Shown: positions 9,434 through 20,462 of the stretch, piece after piece
Numbering within the stretch: position 1 is the first letter of the stretch
Layout of the letters: each line of letters starts with the position of its first letter
Source: Blastobasis lacticolella
Lineage: Eukaryota > Arthropoda > Insecta > Lepidoptera > Blastobasidae
NCBI GenBank assembly: GCA_905147135.1
Contig: LR990061.1
Span: 1,054,001 to 1,118,000, forward strand
Direction: 5' to 3'
Length of the DNA: 64,000 nucleotides
Notes under the pieces: model-generated
What the model saw: the letters and a program-made list of their open reading frames with translations, nothing else
What the model was told of the DNA's origin: nothing
Database searches by the model: none
Translations under genes and position numbers: made by a program

Positions 9434-11337
9434 AGGTCCGAAAGAATGGTTTTCGCTGGCACAATTCGGATGTGGAATGAGCCCCTAGCTACAGTATTTC
9501 CAATGACCTACAGCATAATATCGTACAGAAGGTATACTAGAGGTCTATTCAGAGGCGGGCAAATCATTATTAGCGTCCTGGTGTTGCTGATGTTAATAGG
9601 CGGCAGTGACCCCTTTCCATAAGGTGGCATGCTTGCCTGTTTGTTTGCTGTTTTATAAACATTTTATATAACATAAAAATACCTACACAAAACATATAAC
9701 AAAGCATGTTTTAATTTCGAGGCAGTGGATTAAATTAAGGTATTCACGTGGGCGATTTAAATAATGTAAGCACCCATTGAGCCGTCTGATCTGTGGTCGA
9801 AACGAATCACAGATGGACCCAATAAATCGCTGGCTGCCCGCTGGGCACTGACTGCCCTTCCGCCCCTAAAACATCACATTAATTGGTCGTCCAATAGACC
9901 GCCATCATCATAACACTTCATCGATTATTGTTCTTGTTGAAAAATTTTTATGGCTGTACAAGTAGGCAAACTTCTCCCTAATTTCAGTTTATATATTATG
10001 TACGTTATGTATCTACGTATATACACCTATCTACTCTATAAAATAAATAAATTAGTACCTATCTACTTATTAGTTCTTACTTAACCCTGTCATATTTTTT
10101 ATTAGGTAGTTAATCCTGGATCATGGTTAAGGCGGACCCCGGGCTCTCGTGCGCGTCTGCACAACCGCGTCATTAACGCCAAGATGATTATTAAATATAC
10201 TAAAGTGCACACGCTAGTTTAAGATGAGCCTTCCTTATCAAGGGCAAAGGTCCCTGTAAAAACCTTTAAACCCCTTTCTTGAAGAACTCCATATTGTACT
10301 CTCCAGGAAAAACCTCTCCAGGTTGCTCATTCCACAACCTTAGTGTGCGTGGAAGAAAGTTCCTTTGGAACTGCACAGTTCATAGTTTTAGTTGAACTAT
10401 CGCCGATAGCATTCAATTTCACGGCGAGGTCCGCTAACAATTTTTCATTTCCCTTGTATTGTCTGGACAATATAGTCGACCCGTTGCGATTGCGAGATGG
10501 GCTCGCATGTATTCTAACATCGCCACTCGTTGGCCGTATGATGTACGTGATGGCTGGAATCGCAAGAAAACAGGCGGTTAAATTAGCTATTTATCCAAAA
10601 TTGAAACACCGAGTTCGTACTTGATTCAAGTGAATAGGTACTATAAATCGTTAGTCAGGTACTTACTAGTGACATGGTTTCTTCGATTAGATTAGATACG
10701 AAAGGGTACAAATTAATTTAATCACTGAACTAAATCGCTAGAAGAAAAATGGGGAAACTTTCTGAAAAACTTTAGTTTTTAACTTTAAAATTTTATTTGA
10801 CAAAAATTTAAAAGTAAAATACAGTTTTAGCTTCAGTATTGTTTATAGTATTGTTGCAATAAAAAAATTCAAAATATCTTCATTGTACAGAATTTTAAAT
10901 GTTACAGCTTTATTATAAGTATAATTTTCTAGTCTACACAGAGCCTATTAATTTATTTTATCATTTATGGAGATATCACTATTAATAGGTACAGTGCGTT
11001 ACATTGGGTACTATATACATTGGTATCGATCTTACATTAATAGTGACACCCCGCTGGGGTATTAAAACTTACTTACAATTTACGAGAGGGCAACTGAAAT
11101 TTTAATTATACTGTATCCTATATTATATCTATGCAACATTATTAACTAAAATAACATGAATAGATACCTACTCTATATTATTTAATAAATATTTTATAAA
11201 CACGAACCTATTCCTAATAATCGATTATTATTTTCGCCGCTGGCGTCTTGAATAGTCCTTCTTATCTTAAAAACTACACGGAGTGTCTCTTTATCTACGC
11301 TACCTACCCATAATGTCCCTAAATTCTTTGTGTTCAT
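9434..11337 (+). repeat. first flank unit of the F-box array (LINE tail plus linker)
   Basis: Begins with the C-terminal end of a jockey-like LINE reverse transcriptase (TIRMWNEPLATVFPMTYS) and its 3' UTR. The same sequence recurs at 22.2 kb and 33.6 kb. It continues with a CTCGTGCGCG-containing repeat (about 10130), a minus-strand LINE tail (about 10375-10235, coding for RLWNEQPGEVFPGEYNMEFF) and the linker that ends at 11.33 kb with the words also seen just upstream of F-box copies 2 and 3. The unit breaks at 11338 and resumes at about 17626, so 6.3 kb of transposons interrupt it. Confidence 0.7.
10395..10560 (-). pseudogene. zeste/Myb-SANT-like DNA-binding domain relic
   Basis: On the minus strand, two frames carry the pieces AMLEYMRAHLAIATGRLYC and LLADLAVKLNAIGDSSTKT. 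Their layout resembles the Myb/SANT-like domain of zeste-type regulators found in many insect transposon-associated genes. A frameshift separates the pieces. It is a decayed fragment; the family call is tentative. Confidence 0.25.
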
Positions 11338-14300
11338 TGTATTATATTATATTATATTTTTATATTATGTTAAAAGAAATATTTACATGACGGAAATAAA
11401 TTAAATAAAGCTAATACTAAATTATAAAATAATATTTACAAATAAAAAACTTGCCCCAAGTTCCTTGTTACAGGAATTGTTCCCAAAAGGCTGGCCGCAT
11501 TGCCTCGCTGTATCGCGAGGCTAATCCTTTGGCCAAGGTATTGGCCAGCCTTTTGGTCATGCGAAGTGTTAACCAGGCGCTTAGACAACTCTTTAAAGAG
11601 AGTATGAGCGCCTGGTCCCCACGGCCCAAGCGTTTCTACGCCAAACGGCGCAAATAGATGATCTCCGCTGAGGCCAGCATATTTGCGCCGTTTGAAATTT
11701 TCTGCCGAAGCGGCAGCGGAACCGGCATTGACACTCGTGGATGGAATATGTGACGGTGCAAGGGTATCGACGCAGGTAGCGTCCCAAACCAAAGACCGAC
11801 CCATATTCCAAGGCACGAGTGTCATACCGTCGGGCCTTTTTCCGTCGTCTCTCGCCAGTCCATTTGGTTCCAGGATGGCGGGAGAACCAGCAGTGGTAAA
11901 GGCCCGGCGGATGATGTCGTTCAGTTCTGCATGCCGTGAAAAGCGCCCGGCGCTCCTGCAGCACGACAAACCGTGATGCCCAAGTTGTGACACTGCATGG
12001 CCACACCTGCATTCATGACGGACCATGAAGGGAACACCAAGGCGAAGGGCCGTGGCAACTCTAAATGTAGAACTATCCAGCAGGGTGCCAATGGTGGATG
12101 ATGGAAGTGTCTGAAGCCATAGACCTGACTCCCATTCGCCGACAGCTAGGAGGCGGGCACGCACTGCAGGATCGGTTGACGTATTAACCAGATTATCCCG
12201 CACCAACCTGCAGAGCGGCTCGTCCCACAGTTTCTGTGACGAAGGGGTAGACGGATATTCAGTGCTCGGGCAAGCTAAAGTCCATGAATTCCTGGCCTCT
12301 GTCATATATGCCACCTCACACGCGTTGGTAGACGTGCCCAAAATCTTATCTACCAACATACACGTGCTGTGTACAGAGGACAGGAAAGCAGGTAAACAAA
12401 TACTTGAAATTTTTCTGATGCCCAGACCACCAAACCTGATGGGTAGAGAGGCCTGGGCCCAAGCATTATCATCGAAATTTAAATTTAGGAACATAGTTAA
12501 TGATTGTTTAATAGTGCTGTCGAGTCGAAAGAGTAAATCAGGATGTTTCCATAACTGACAGCACCGTAAAACATATGTAAACTGGGGGACAAAGAGGCAA
12601 AATCGTAGAATGACATAGGCCATGTGGGTACTAATATGCTGAAGGCGATCCGACACTGCTGTAAAATTTTGAATTTTAAGGTCAACAAAGGGGGAAAAAG
12701 ATTCGTCGAAAATTGGGGCACCTAGGAGATGAAGCGTGCTCTTGTTGACAAACGAGATGTTTGGCGCCAGGGTATTGAATAATGACGCAATAGTACTTTT
12801 ATCTGGACATGTGTCTGGGATATACAACTCACACTTCGCTAAATTCAGCTCTAATCCAATAGCGCCAAATTCGCGAATCAGGAGTTGTAGATCCTCCAGC
12901 ACTGTTGTCGCTTTACCACTTAGGGTCCCATCGTCCAGGTACCAAACATTAAATTTGGATTTCAGTTTCTCTAAAATAGGGTGGATCGCCAGACCAAAGA
13001 CAGCCGGCCCGAGCGGGTCACCTTGCTGACACCCAACGCTAGAATGCAATAAGTGATCCCTGTATATGAGTTTTGATGGTTCTTTATAACATTGCCATAA
13101 AAACCCATACACAGAGGGTAACTTTGATTGCACTTGGGTCAGCAAAGCGCCCCTATCGACTGAGTTGAAGGCATTTTTAACATCCACCTTCAGCAGCACT
13201 TCACAATCCTGGTTGATTAAAAAAGTTCGCAGGGCGTGTACCGCCGCCTCACAGCCACCCTTTGACCCAAAACCCAGCTGAATTGGCTGAAAATAAGCGG
13301 CCAGTTGTTCGGCAGCGCTCTTACAGCAAAGTTTAGCTGCTAGGCGACGGTACGTAGTGCCGACGGCAATTGGCCTGACACCACCTCCTTTTTTATTTAA
13401 AGCTATGAGGTTGGCCCCATACAGGATGTCGGTGATACCATCTGCAACCGAGCCAGATAGCAAGAGGTTAGTTAGATATTTTAACTCATTTAGCAGGCAC
13501 ACTCCAGTTTCACCGCTGCCGCCACCGAGTAGGTCTTTGAGGTGCTGTGGTGTCAGCCCGTCAATGCCGCCAGCAGAGCCAGTTTTAAAAGCAAAAATAG
13601 CTTGGAGTACTACCTCCGCCGAGACTACAAGGGCGGGGGCATCCATACTTTTAGGATTATCAGGTATGTGCGGAGCTGCTGAAGGTTGTGGATGTTTAGT
13701 GCGAAGCGCTGTAAGGGTATCTGACGAATCAGGAGCGACTGCATCTGTAGAAAACAGAATTCGTGCAGCACCCCTAATGTCACCTTCGCTTACTTTTGCT
13801 TCCACATATTTATACATATTGTAACTGGATTGTGGCCGGGTGATTTTATTGTCTAAAGAAGCAGGACTAATGCAGTTATCTTTTATACGAGATGTGAGAG
13901 ATTTTTGGTGATGATTATTATTGTTATTTGGAACATGTAAAATTCTGTAAGCGAAGGTGAGTAGATGCTCCCAGGAATGTACAGAATTTTCACGGATAAC
14001 GTTTTTGATGTCTTGTATCAGTATTTGAGCAACAGCAAGCCTTGCGCCACGAGGAATGCGCTTAAGTATTGGTGTTGTTCGTTTTAAAATACTTATCTTT
14101 TTCCAAAAGGGGGTGTCGGAGTGGGGACTGAATTGTAAATACGTGGACGAAGGAAGGGGCGCAGATGATGGTATATCTGAGTTAATTGTGTGCACTTTTC
14201 CTATATGAATGTTTAAACCTCTGCGCCCTTTGAAAAAACGTACCTGGGGGCATCTTGGGCACTGCACAAAATTACAGGGTTGACTGCTGGATTGTCCTGC

Positions 14301-14340
14301 ATTCTGAGGGACATGGGGTAACATTTCACTTAAATAAAAA
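11338..14340 (-). mobile_element. RLE-class non-LTR retrotransposon
   Basis: The element containing the 962-codon ORF. Its 3' side (about 11338-11435) is AT-rich without a long poly-A. The 5' boundary is not clear; sequence to about 14.6 kb may be its 5' UTR. It lies within the interruption of the first F-box flank unit. Confidence 0.65.
11436..14324 (-). CDS. non-LTR retrotransposon polyprotein with restriction-like endonuclease (962 aa)
   Basis: Single uninterrupted frame of 962 codons. In order: an N-terminal C2H2 finger (CPRCPQVRF..GLNIHIGKVH); a reverse transcriptase with GGIDGLTPQHLKDLL, KVDVKNAFNSVDR, QQGDPLGP and the catalytic YLDDG; a cysteine-histidine knuckle (CRCGHAVSQLGHHGLSC); and a C-terminal restriction-like endonuclease with RPDG and WDATCVD motifs. 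This is the layout of RLE-class elements (R2, NeSL, CRE, R4 and relatives), which copy RNA into a nicked site. The length suits a one-ORF element. The intact frame suggests recent insertion. Its C-terminus is homologous to, but diverged from, the tails found next to the F-box genes. I cannot assign the clade. Confidence 0.85.
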   Translation of the reverse strand: MLPHVPQNAGQSSSQPCNFVQCPRCPQVRFFKGRRGLNIHIGKVHTINSDIPSSAPLPSSTYLQFSPHSDTPFWKKISILKRTTPILKRIPRGARLAVAQILIQDIKNVIRENSVHSWEHLLTFAYRILHVPNNNNNHHQKSLTSRIKDNCISPASLDNKITRPQSSYNMYKYVEAKVSEGDIRGAARILFSTDAVAPDSSDTLTALRTKHPQPSAAPHIPDNPKSMDAPALVVSAEVVLQAIFAFKTGSAGGIDGLTPQHLKDLLGGGSGETGVCLLNELKYLTNLLLSGSVADGITDILYGANLIALNKKGGGVRPIAVGTTYRRLAAKLCCKSAAEQLAAYFQPIQLGFGSKGGCEAAVHALRTFLINQDCEVLLKVDVKNAFNSVDRGALLTQVQSKLPSVYGFLWQCYKEPSKLIYRDHLLHSSVGCQQGDPLGPAVFGLAIHPILEKLKSKFNVWYLDDGTLSGKATTVLEDLQLLIREFGAIGLELNLAKCELYIPDTCPDKSTIASLFNTLAPNISFVNKSTLHLLGAPIFDESFSPFVDLKIQNFTAVSDRLQHISTHMAYVILRFCLFVPQFTYVLRCCQLWKHPDLLFRLDSTIKQSLTMFLNLNFDDNAWAQASLPIRFGGLGIRKISSICLPAFLSSVHSTCMLVDKILGTSTNACEVAYMTEARNSWTLACPSTEYPSTPSSQKLWDEPLCRLVRDNLVNTSTDPAVRARLLAVGEWESGLWLQTLPSSTIGTLLDSSTFRVATALRLGVPFMVRHECRCGHAVSQLGHHGLSCCRSAGRFSRHAELNDIIRRAFTTAGSPAILEPNGLARDDGKRPDGMTLVPWNMGRSLVWDATCVDTLAPSHIPSTSVNAGSAAASAENFKRRKYAGLSGDHLFAPFGVETLGPWGPGAHTLFKELSKRLVNTSHDQKAGQYLGQRISLAIQRGNAASLLGTIPVTRNLGQVFYL

Positions 14341-14732
14341 CGCGTAAAAAACTATAAACCTAAAGAAAATAACTAAAGAAAAAGTGCTGAGGTAAAATTT
14401 TGGAAGACACACAAGCACAAAGATAGGACACAACACCAGTAGGTACGTAACATTTTCACTGCACAAAGAGATTTTGTAGATTTAAACATTTTAAATCACA
14501 TTTTTTCATCTTCATGTCATAACATTATAGCACCTTGGTTGCCGTGCATGACATACTGACATTGATGCTTACGTAGCCAATAGGGCAGCCAGGTCCTCGC
14601 CAGCGCGCAGCGCAATGAAACGGCCCAGCGCGCGCACATGTCAGGGATATATGTCCAGGCGTAGCCAAGCAACAACGTCGCTTAGTAACGAACAGCGTTC
14701 GGCGTCATCTATCTATATCTATATCTATCTCA
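14341..14732. other. region between retrotransposon and Helitrons
   Basis: Contains a GC-richer patch (about 14540-14700) ending in a TATC microsatellite. No gene is supported. Confidence 0.3.
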
Positions 14733-15490
14733 TCATATATATAAAAGAAAGTCGTGTTTGTTACAACACTTATAACTCGAGAACGGCTGGACCGATTGCC
14801 ATGGTTTTTGATTTGTTGGATTTGTTTCCTTCCCGAATAGCAGAATACATCTTAAAAACAATGAAAACTCGATATGTGTAATGAATACTTAATTTGGTGG
14901 TTTTATGCGAGTGCACATTTTAATAACAATGCCGCGTCCTAGAAGATCTAATCTTTCCCAGCAAAGCCGTAATGCAATTAGGCAACGGAATATCGCGAGT
15001 CAATTAGTGTAGGGTAGGTGTAGGGTAGGTGTAGGGTAGGTGTAGGGTAGGGGTAGGTGTAGGGTAGGTGTAGGGTAGGTGTAGAGTAGGTGTAGGGTAA
15101 GTGTACGGTAGGTGTACGGTAGGTGTACGGTAGGTGTAGGGTAGGTGTAGGGTAGGGGTAGGTGTAGGGTAGGTGTAGGGTAGGTGTAGGGTAGGTGTAG
15201 GGTAGGTGTAGGGTAGGTGTAGGGTAGGTGTAGGGTAGGTGTAGGGTAGGTGTAGGGTAGGTGTAGGGTAGGGGTAGGTGTAGGGTAGGTGTAGGGTAGG
15301 TGTAGGGTAGGTGTAGGGTAGGTGTAGGGTAGGTGTAGGGAAGGTGTAGGGTAGGTGTAGGGTAGGTGTAGGGTAGGTGTAGGGTAGGTGTAGGGTAGGT
15401 GTAGGGTAGGTGTAGGGTAGGTGTAGGGTAAGTGTACGGTAGGTGTAGGGTTAGAACGCTACGCGAACGAAGTCGCGCCGGGTCAGCTAG
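14733..15490 (+). mobile_element. non-autonomous Helitron copy 1 with minisatellite
   Basis: Starts TC, followed by ATATATATAAAAGAAAGTCG and the 'CTCGAGAACGGCTGGACCGATT' type subterminal region; ends GGGTCAGCTAG before a T, preceded by the usual GCGAACGAAGTCGCG. These are standard lepidopteran Helitron ends, inserted between A and T. At 14930 it keeps the first about 25 codons of a Rep/helicase ORF (MPRPRRSNLSQQSRNAIRQR), then runs straight into a 12-bp minisatellite. It depends on an autonomous element for movement. Confidence 0.8.
15007..15452 (+). repeat. GTGTAGGGTAGG minisatellite array
   Basis: About three dozen 12-base units with a few variants (GTGTACGGTAGG; a GGGGTAGG insertion). The long ORFs read from it on either strand are artefacts of the period being a multiple of three. 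Confidence 0.9.
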
Positions 15491-15508
15491 TATCATATAT
15501 ATATCATC

Positions 15509-16048
15509 TCATATATATAAAAGAAAGTCGTGTTTGTTACAACACTTATAACTCGAGAACGGCTGGACCGATTGCCATGGTTTTTGATTTGTTGGATTTG
15601 TTTCCTTCCCGAATAGCAGAATACATCTTAAAAACAATGAAAACTCGATATGTGTAATGAATACTTAATTTGGTGGTTTTATGCGAGTGCACATTTTAAT
15701 AACAATGCCGCGTCCTAGAAGATCTAATCTTTCCCAGCAAAGCCGTAATGCAATTAGGCAACGGAATATCGCGAGTCAATTAGTGTAGGGTAGGTGTAGG
15801 GTAGGTGTAGGGTAGGTGTAGGGTAGGGGTAGGTGTAGGGTAGGTGTAGGGTAGGTGTAGCGTAGGTGTAGGGTAAGTGTACGGTAGGTGTAGGGTAGGG
15901 GTAGGTGTAGGGTAGGTGTAGGGTAGGTGTAGGGTAGGTGTAGGGTAGGTGTAGGGTACTAGGGTAGGTGTAGGGTAGGTGTAGGGTAAGTGTACGGTAG
16001 GTGTAGGGTTAGAACGCTACGCGAACGAAGTCGCGCCGGGTCAGCTAG
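15509..16048 (+). mobile_element. non-autonomous Helitron copy 2 with minisatellite
   Basis: Same ends, same truncated Rep/helicase start (about 15703) and a shorter array of the same 12-base unit (15783-16010). It ends GTCAGCTAG. It lies head-to-tail directly after copy 1, separated by a few AT-rich bases. Confidence 0.8.
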
Positions 16049-16054
16049 TATTAT

Positions 16055-16055
16055 A

Positions 16056-16117
<62 letters not shown>
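16055..16117. repeat. AT microsatellite between Helitron copies
   Basis: Nearly uninterrupted AT repeat that separates Helitron copies 2 and 3. Confidence 0.9.
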
Positions 16118-16119
<2 letters not shown>

Positions 16120-16676
16120 ATATATATAAAAGAAAGTCGTGTTTGTTACAACACTTATAACTCGAGAACGGCTGGACCGATTGCCATGGTTTTTGATTTG
16201 TTGGATTTGTTTCCTTCCCGAATAGCAGAATACATCTTAAAAACAATGAAAACTCGATATGTGTAATGAATACTTAATTTGGTGGTTTTATGCGAGTGCA
16301 CATTTTAAGGTAGGGGTAGGTGTAGGGTAGGTGTAGGGTAGGTGTAGGGTAGGTGTAGGGTAGGTGTAGGGTAGGTGTAGGGAAGGTGTAGGGTAGGTGT
16401 AGGGTAGGTGTAGGGTAGGTGTAGGGTAGGTGTAGGGTAGGTGTAGGGTAGGGGTAGGTGTAGGGTAGGTGTAGGGTAGGTGTAGGGTAGGTGTAGGGTA
16501 GGTGTAGGGTAGGGGTAGGTGTAGGGTAGGTGTAGGGTAGGTGTAGGGTAGGTGTAGGGTAGGTGTAGGGTAGGTGTAGGGTAGGTGTAGGGTAGGTGTA
16601 GGGTAAGTGTACGGTAGGTGTAGGGTAGGTGTAGGGTTAGAACGCTACGCGAACGAAGTCGCGCCGGGTCAGCTAG
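16118..16676 (+). mobile_element. non-autonomous Helitron copy 3 with minisatellite
   Basis: Same ends as copies 1 and 2, but the Rep/helicase start is deleted: the 5' part (to about 16308) joins the minisatellite directly (16309-16636). Ends GTCAGCTAG at 16676. Confidence 0.8.
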
Positions 16677-17625
16677 TGTCATATAAAAAGGATAATATGT
16701 ATATAAAGGCACTGCGAATAGGAGATGGCACGCGTGAAGTTGCCCACAACTCTGCGCACGCACTGTAACAGGAACCTACGGCATTGGCGCGGAAAACCAG
16801 CGTAGCCACAAAAATTTAATAATACATAACAAAGATATGGACGATCATTTCAGCAGACCGTTTTTTTTTTTTTTTTTTTTATAAATGTCATTTATTTATT
16901 TTATTTTATTTATTTATTTTATTTTATTTTATGCTTTTTTTATTTTTGTCAAGTTTAATACAAGACCGTTTAGTTGAAACCACTGAGACACCTGCGTAGC
17001 GGTTTCCGTGAGCTTATCCTCGAGAGCCCCAAGTGATTGAGCAGTAACAACTATTGCCACATCAGCATACATAAAAACATCCCCGGTGCTTACCGCATCT
17101 GGAAGGTCGTTAAGAAGAAGGGAAATCAATATATTTGATATGGATGAACCCTCCTCCATGTGCTGTTACAATTTGAGCTCTCTCTCGTAGAAGACTCATA
17201 AGGAAAGAGCAAGCTGGACCTTGTATCCCGTAGTGGTGCATTTTAGCAGCCAACACGTCGTGATCCGCGACATCGAACGCCATGGCCAGGTCACAGCATA
17301 ATACTGCTACCTGTTCCCCGCGCTCGCGGGCACCCACGACGCGGCGCAATACCTCCCGGGCCCTCTGGCCCGGTCACTCTTGACCGTACTGCGCCCCGAC
17401 CTGTATGCATATTGTCGTTCCGATAAGGCATTGGTGTTAACAAAGAATGACATCAGCCGCTCAGATAGACCATACTCAAACACCTTCGTTACGGTTTACC
17501 AGTTACGGTTACGGTTTTCAGTAATTCCCGTAAGATGATTTCAAGGGCTTTAGATGCCATTACGTATTATAAACAGTGCCACACTTATAGAGCAAGTCTC
17601 TACGCGGGTACGGCAGGTACCCTTA
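16677..17625 (-). mobile_element. fragment of a jockey/CR1-like LINE reverse transcriptase
   Basis: After a 20-base T run (16861-16880, the poly-A tail of a minus-strand LINE), minus-strand frames at 16929-17159 and 17110-17349 carry reverse-transcriptase motifs: VLCCDLAMAFDVADHDVL, and a degenerate catalytic box MYADVAIVV in place of YADD. An internal deletion fuses the two pieces. The segment 17350-17625 is probably more of the same element. Dead copy. Confidence 0.65.
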
Positions 17626-17791
17626 CATTGTTTACGCACCTCAACCCGCCACCCCCTGCCTTCCTAGTAAACATTCAATGGACATTAAAATTAGTTTAGT
17701 TCGGTCGCATCGCATTAGTGTGGTGTAAGCTGGTCTCTCAGCCTGGTGCCCTAGCCGATACTTTCATACGTCTTCCATTCAGTGGCCATAA
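17626..17791 (+). promoter_or_regulatory. F-box copy 1 upstream region
   Basis: Resumes the array unit that broke at 11338 and is near-identical to sequences upstream of F-box copies 2 and 3, including CAACCCGCCACCCCCTGCC. It is likely to include the promoter and 5' UTR of the family; no TATA box is evident. Confidence 0.45.
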
Positions 17792-20044
17792 ATGTCGTCC
17801 ACTACAATACACGATCTGCCCGAAGAAATGATTCTTGAAGTGTTTAAAAATTGACATTACTTAGGTATTGTTTAAGTATTGGTACAGTCACCAGATAAAC
17901 AGCGTGCGGGAGCGCACTCGGACGCGTATAGGCTGGAGTGCGGGGTGCGGCAAGGGGGGTTGAGCTCGCCCCGGCTCTTCAACCTGTACGTGAACCAGCT
18001 CATCGGCGAGCTCACCAGCACCAATGTCGGTTGTTCGATAGGTGAGGTGTCCGGTAATAACATCAGTTATGCGGACGACATGGTGCTGTTGAGTCCGTCG
18101 ATCTGGGGGTTGCGCAAGCTTCTTCTTATCTGTGAGTCGTACGCTGGAGCCCATGGGCACAGATACAACCCTGCGAAGAGTGAGTACATGATTTTTAAAG
18201 CAGGCACCAAAACCTACTCCTCTGCATCACCTATCACGCTCTGTGGTGCAACGTTCAATAGGGTAATCAAGTTCAAGTATCTGGGTCACTGGGTCACGGA
18301 GGACCTATGTGACAATGAAGACGTCGAGAGGGAGCGCAGGTCGCTGTCTGTGCGGTGTAACATGCTCGCACGTAGGTTTGCACGTTGTACTGTCCCAGTA
18401 AAATTAACTTCATTTAAATCGTACTGTCAGTCGTTTTACACGTGCAGCCTATGGAGCCGTTACACTGAGCGGGCATACAGCGACCTGCGTCCAGTACAAC
18501 AATGCGTTCAGGGTGCTGATGGGGCTGCCGCGGTCCTGCAGCGCTTCCACGATGTTCACGCAGGCGCAAACAGATGATTTCTACGCCATAATCAGAAAGC
18601 AGAGCGCCTCGCTGCTGAACTGCCTCAAAAACAGCACAAACAGCATCGTGAACGCATTCGCCGGGCGGTGGGACTCCCCTATGATGGAGAGGTGGATGAG
18701 ACTGCATGCCAGCTCATTGCCTTTCATCAAATAAAATTTAATGAATTTATTTATTTTTATTTATTATGATTAATAATAATTTATGTTTATTTCCATTAAA
18801 TTTTATTTTATCTAGTGTTTAATTTTTAGTTGACAAATGTATCTTTAATTATTTTATGATTATTTTGAATTTGACATTTATTGTACACTATGACATTATT
18901 ATACATATACTACCTATTATTTACCTAAATGTACGGACATTGTATGAAATAAATGATTTTTAATTTAATTAAATTTAATTTAATTACAACGATGTGTACA
19001 CTTGCGGTAAAGTGAACTAGAATTGTGAACTAGGACAAGTGCTTCAGGGATTTCCCGGATGTTTATGAAGATAGTCAGCGGACATCGGGTCTGTCGTGGC
19101 AGCTGCTTTACCGTTCCTTAGATCTTTGGGAAGAGTTAAATGATGCAACGCCTGATACATACCATGTCCCTCACAAGCATGTTGGTACAGTAAGTCTTCT
19201 AAAAAATAATATAATCAGCTTTCCTATACGGCCTTCAGACCAAAACGAAGATAGAGAAACGACAAGAGATGAACGTAATAGAGATTTTGATGCTGTCGCA
19301 TATATCGACACGAAGAAACGTCACATTGTAAAAACACAAAGGTTTTACAAGAACGTACGTTTTCGAAATTACCGGGAGAGTGACGATATCTTAGTTATAG
19401 AAACAGAACACGACGAGAACATGCTATGAGAATTTTCTAAAAAAGATACCAATTAATTTATTTACTAAGTTTTATTCGACTTTATGGAGGAATGTTCGTT
19501 GTTCGTGGTAAATAACGACGTTTATTATCAAACTTTGGAAATAATGAAAACAAAGGAGAAAGACAACACATTGAAAAGGTTATGTAGTTACTATACTCAT
19601 ACTAAAACTGCAAAGCAGATTTTTAATAATTTTTCAAAATTCGGCTTCTATATAAGCAATGGTGACTTCACTCGGCAGGTAATGAAGACAGACTTTTACA
19701 GGCACCTTTCATCGTGTCCAATTCCCTATGGACCGTATACGATAACTTTCACCAGCCGCAGAGTTTACCCTGAACCATGAGTAGTCAAAATCAATGTCGA
19801 GCGGAAAGATAAAACTTCTGATTCTAAACCTGTTAAATACCTAAACAATGTAACTTGTTACAAAATGCTAACAGAGGTCGAACTCATTCATATCCTAGAA
19901 GTCGACAACGGGCACGTCATACTCTTCATGTTTTCCGGTTGCCGTGAACCACGAGATATAAGATGTCGAAGGATGATGATAATTTATATCGATCATAAGG
20001 AACAAGATATCGACGAGGATAGCGAAGATGAACCTGAGATATGA
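17792..20044 (+). pseudogene. F-box protein pseudogene (copy 1)
   Basis: Homologous to the intact gene at 34.7 kb. The ATG at 17792 is kept, but codon 21 is TGA. A LINE fragment sits at 17861-18987 within the F-box coding region. The resumed coding sequence has lost the stretch coding for VCVYWKNLVDEL and later residues, has several stops, and lacks a middle block of about 50 codons (the joint lies near 19560). The tail still ends at the family's stop position (20042-20044). No functional product is expected. Confidence 0.85.
17861..18987 (+). mobile_element. CR1/Rex-like LINE fragment inside F-box copy 1
   Basis: Carries the C-terminal half of a reverse transcriptase on the plus strand: CGVRQGGLSSPRLFNLYVNQ, catalytic ISYADDMVLL, and a tail with a frameshift near 18510 (continuing as GLPRSCSASTMFTQAQTDDF). 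The 3' end is AT-rich. The five bases ATTAC occur at both host junctions (17856-17860 and 18983-18987), fitting a short target-site duplication. Confidence 0.75.
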
Positions 20045-20462
20045 AAAAAACCTATGCTTCAGACACATAATTTTTTTCACATTTATTACACGTTATTATT
20101 TCGAGATAAATACCTTATTAATGATAATGATTGAATAATTGACACAGGGTAATAATTATTTTAATTTTCGAGGCTAGCACATTAAATTGCTATGTTAATG
20201 TGCTAGCCTCGAAAGTATGAGTAAGTAGAGTCTATAAAAATATTGATAGGTGATTTGATAAGTTCTTGATCTCATAAGTTAACTTAGTTTTCAATATTGT
20301 TATTTTTTTATTTATTACTAAATAGTTCATTAATTGTTATTATTCATTGTCATTTACATAATGTCTAATAAATTAAGCCTTACGATATACATCTGCAGAA
20401 TGGAACTAAATAGAGGACACATCTCATTTGTTATCATTTATTTTGTTTATGTTTTAATGAGG
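20045..20462. other. F-box copy 1 3' flank
   Basis: AT-rich sequence shared with the 3' flanks of copies 2 and 3. It includes an imperfect inverted repeat around 20170-20212 (TCGAGGCTAGCACATTAA and its complement). Confidence 0.4.

Noticed and set aside
11451..13824. Plus-strand ORFs at 11.45-13.8 kb
   Set aside because: All lie opposite the 962-codon retrotransposon frame and show no independent motif.
15007..15452. Interstitial telomere repeats
   Set aside because: The unit contains TAGGG-like words, but insect telomeres are TTAGG; the array lies inside Helitron ends.
14978..15496. 172-codon minus-strand ORF rich in Pro-Thr-Leu-His-Tyr (and its twin at 16305-16763)
   Set aside because: It is a translation of the 12-base minisatellite; the period is a multiple of three, so no stops arise. 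Not a protein gene.
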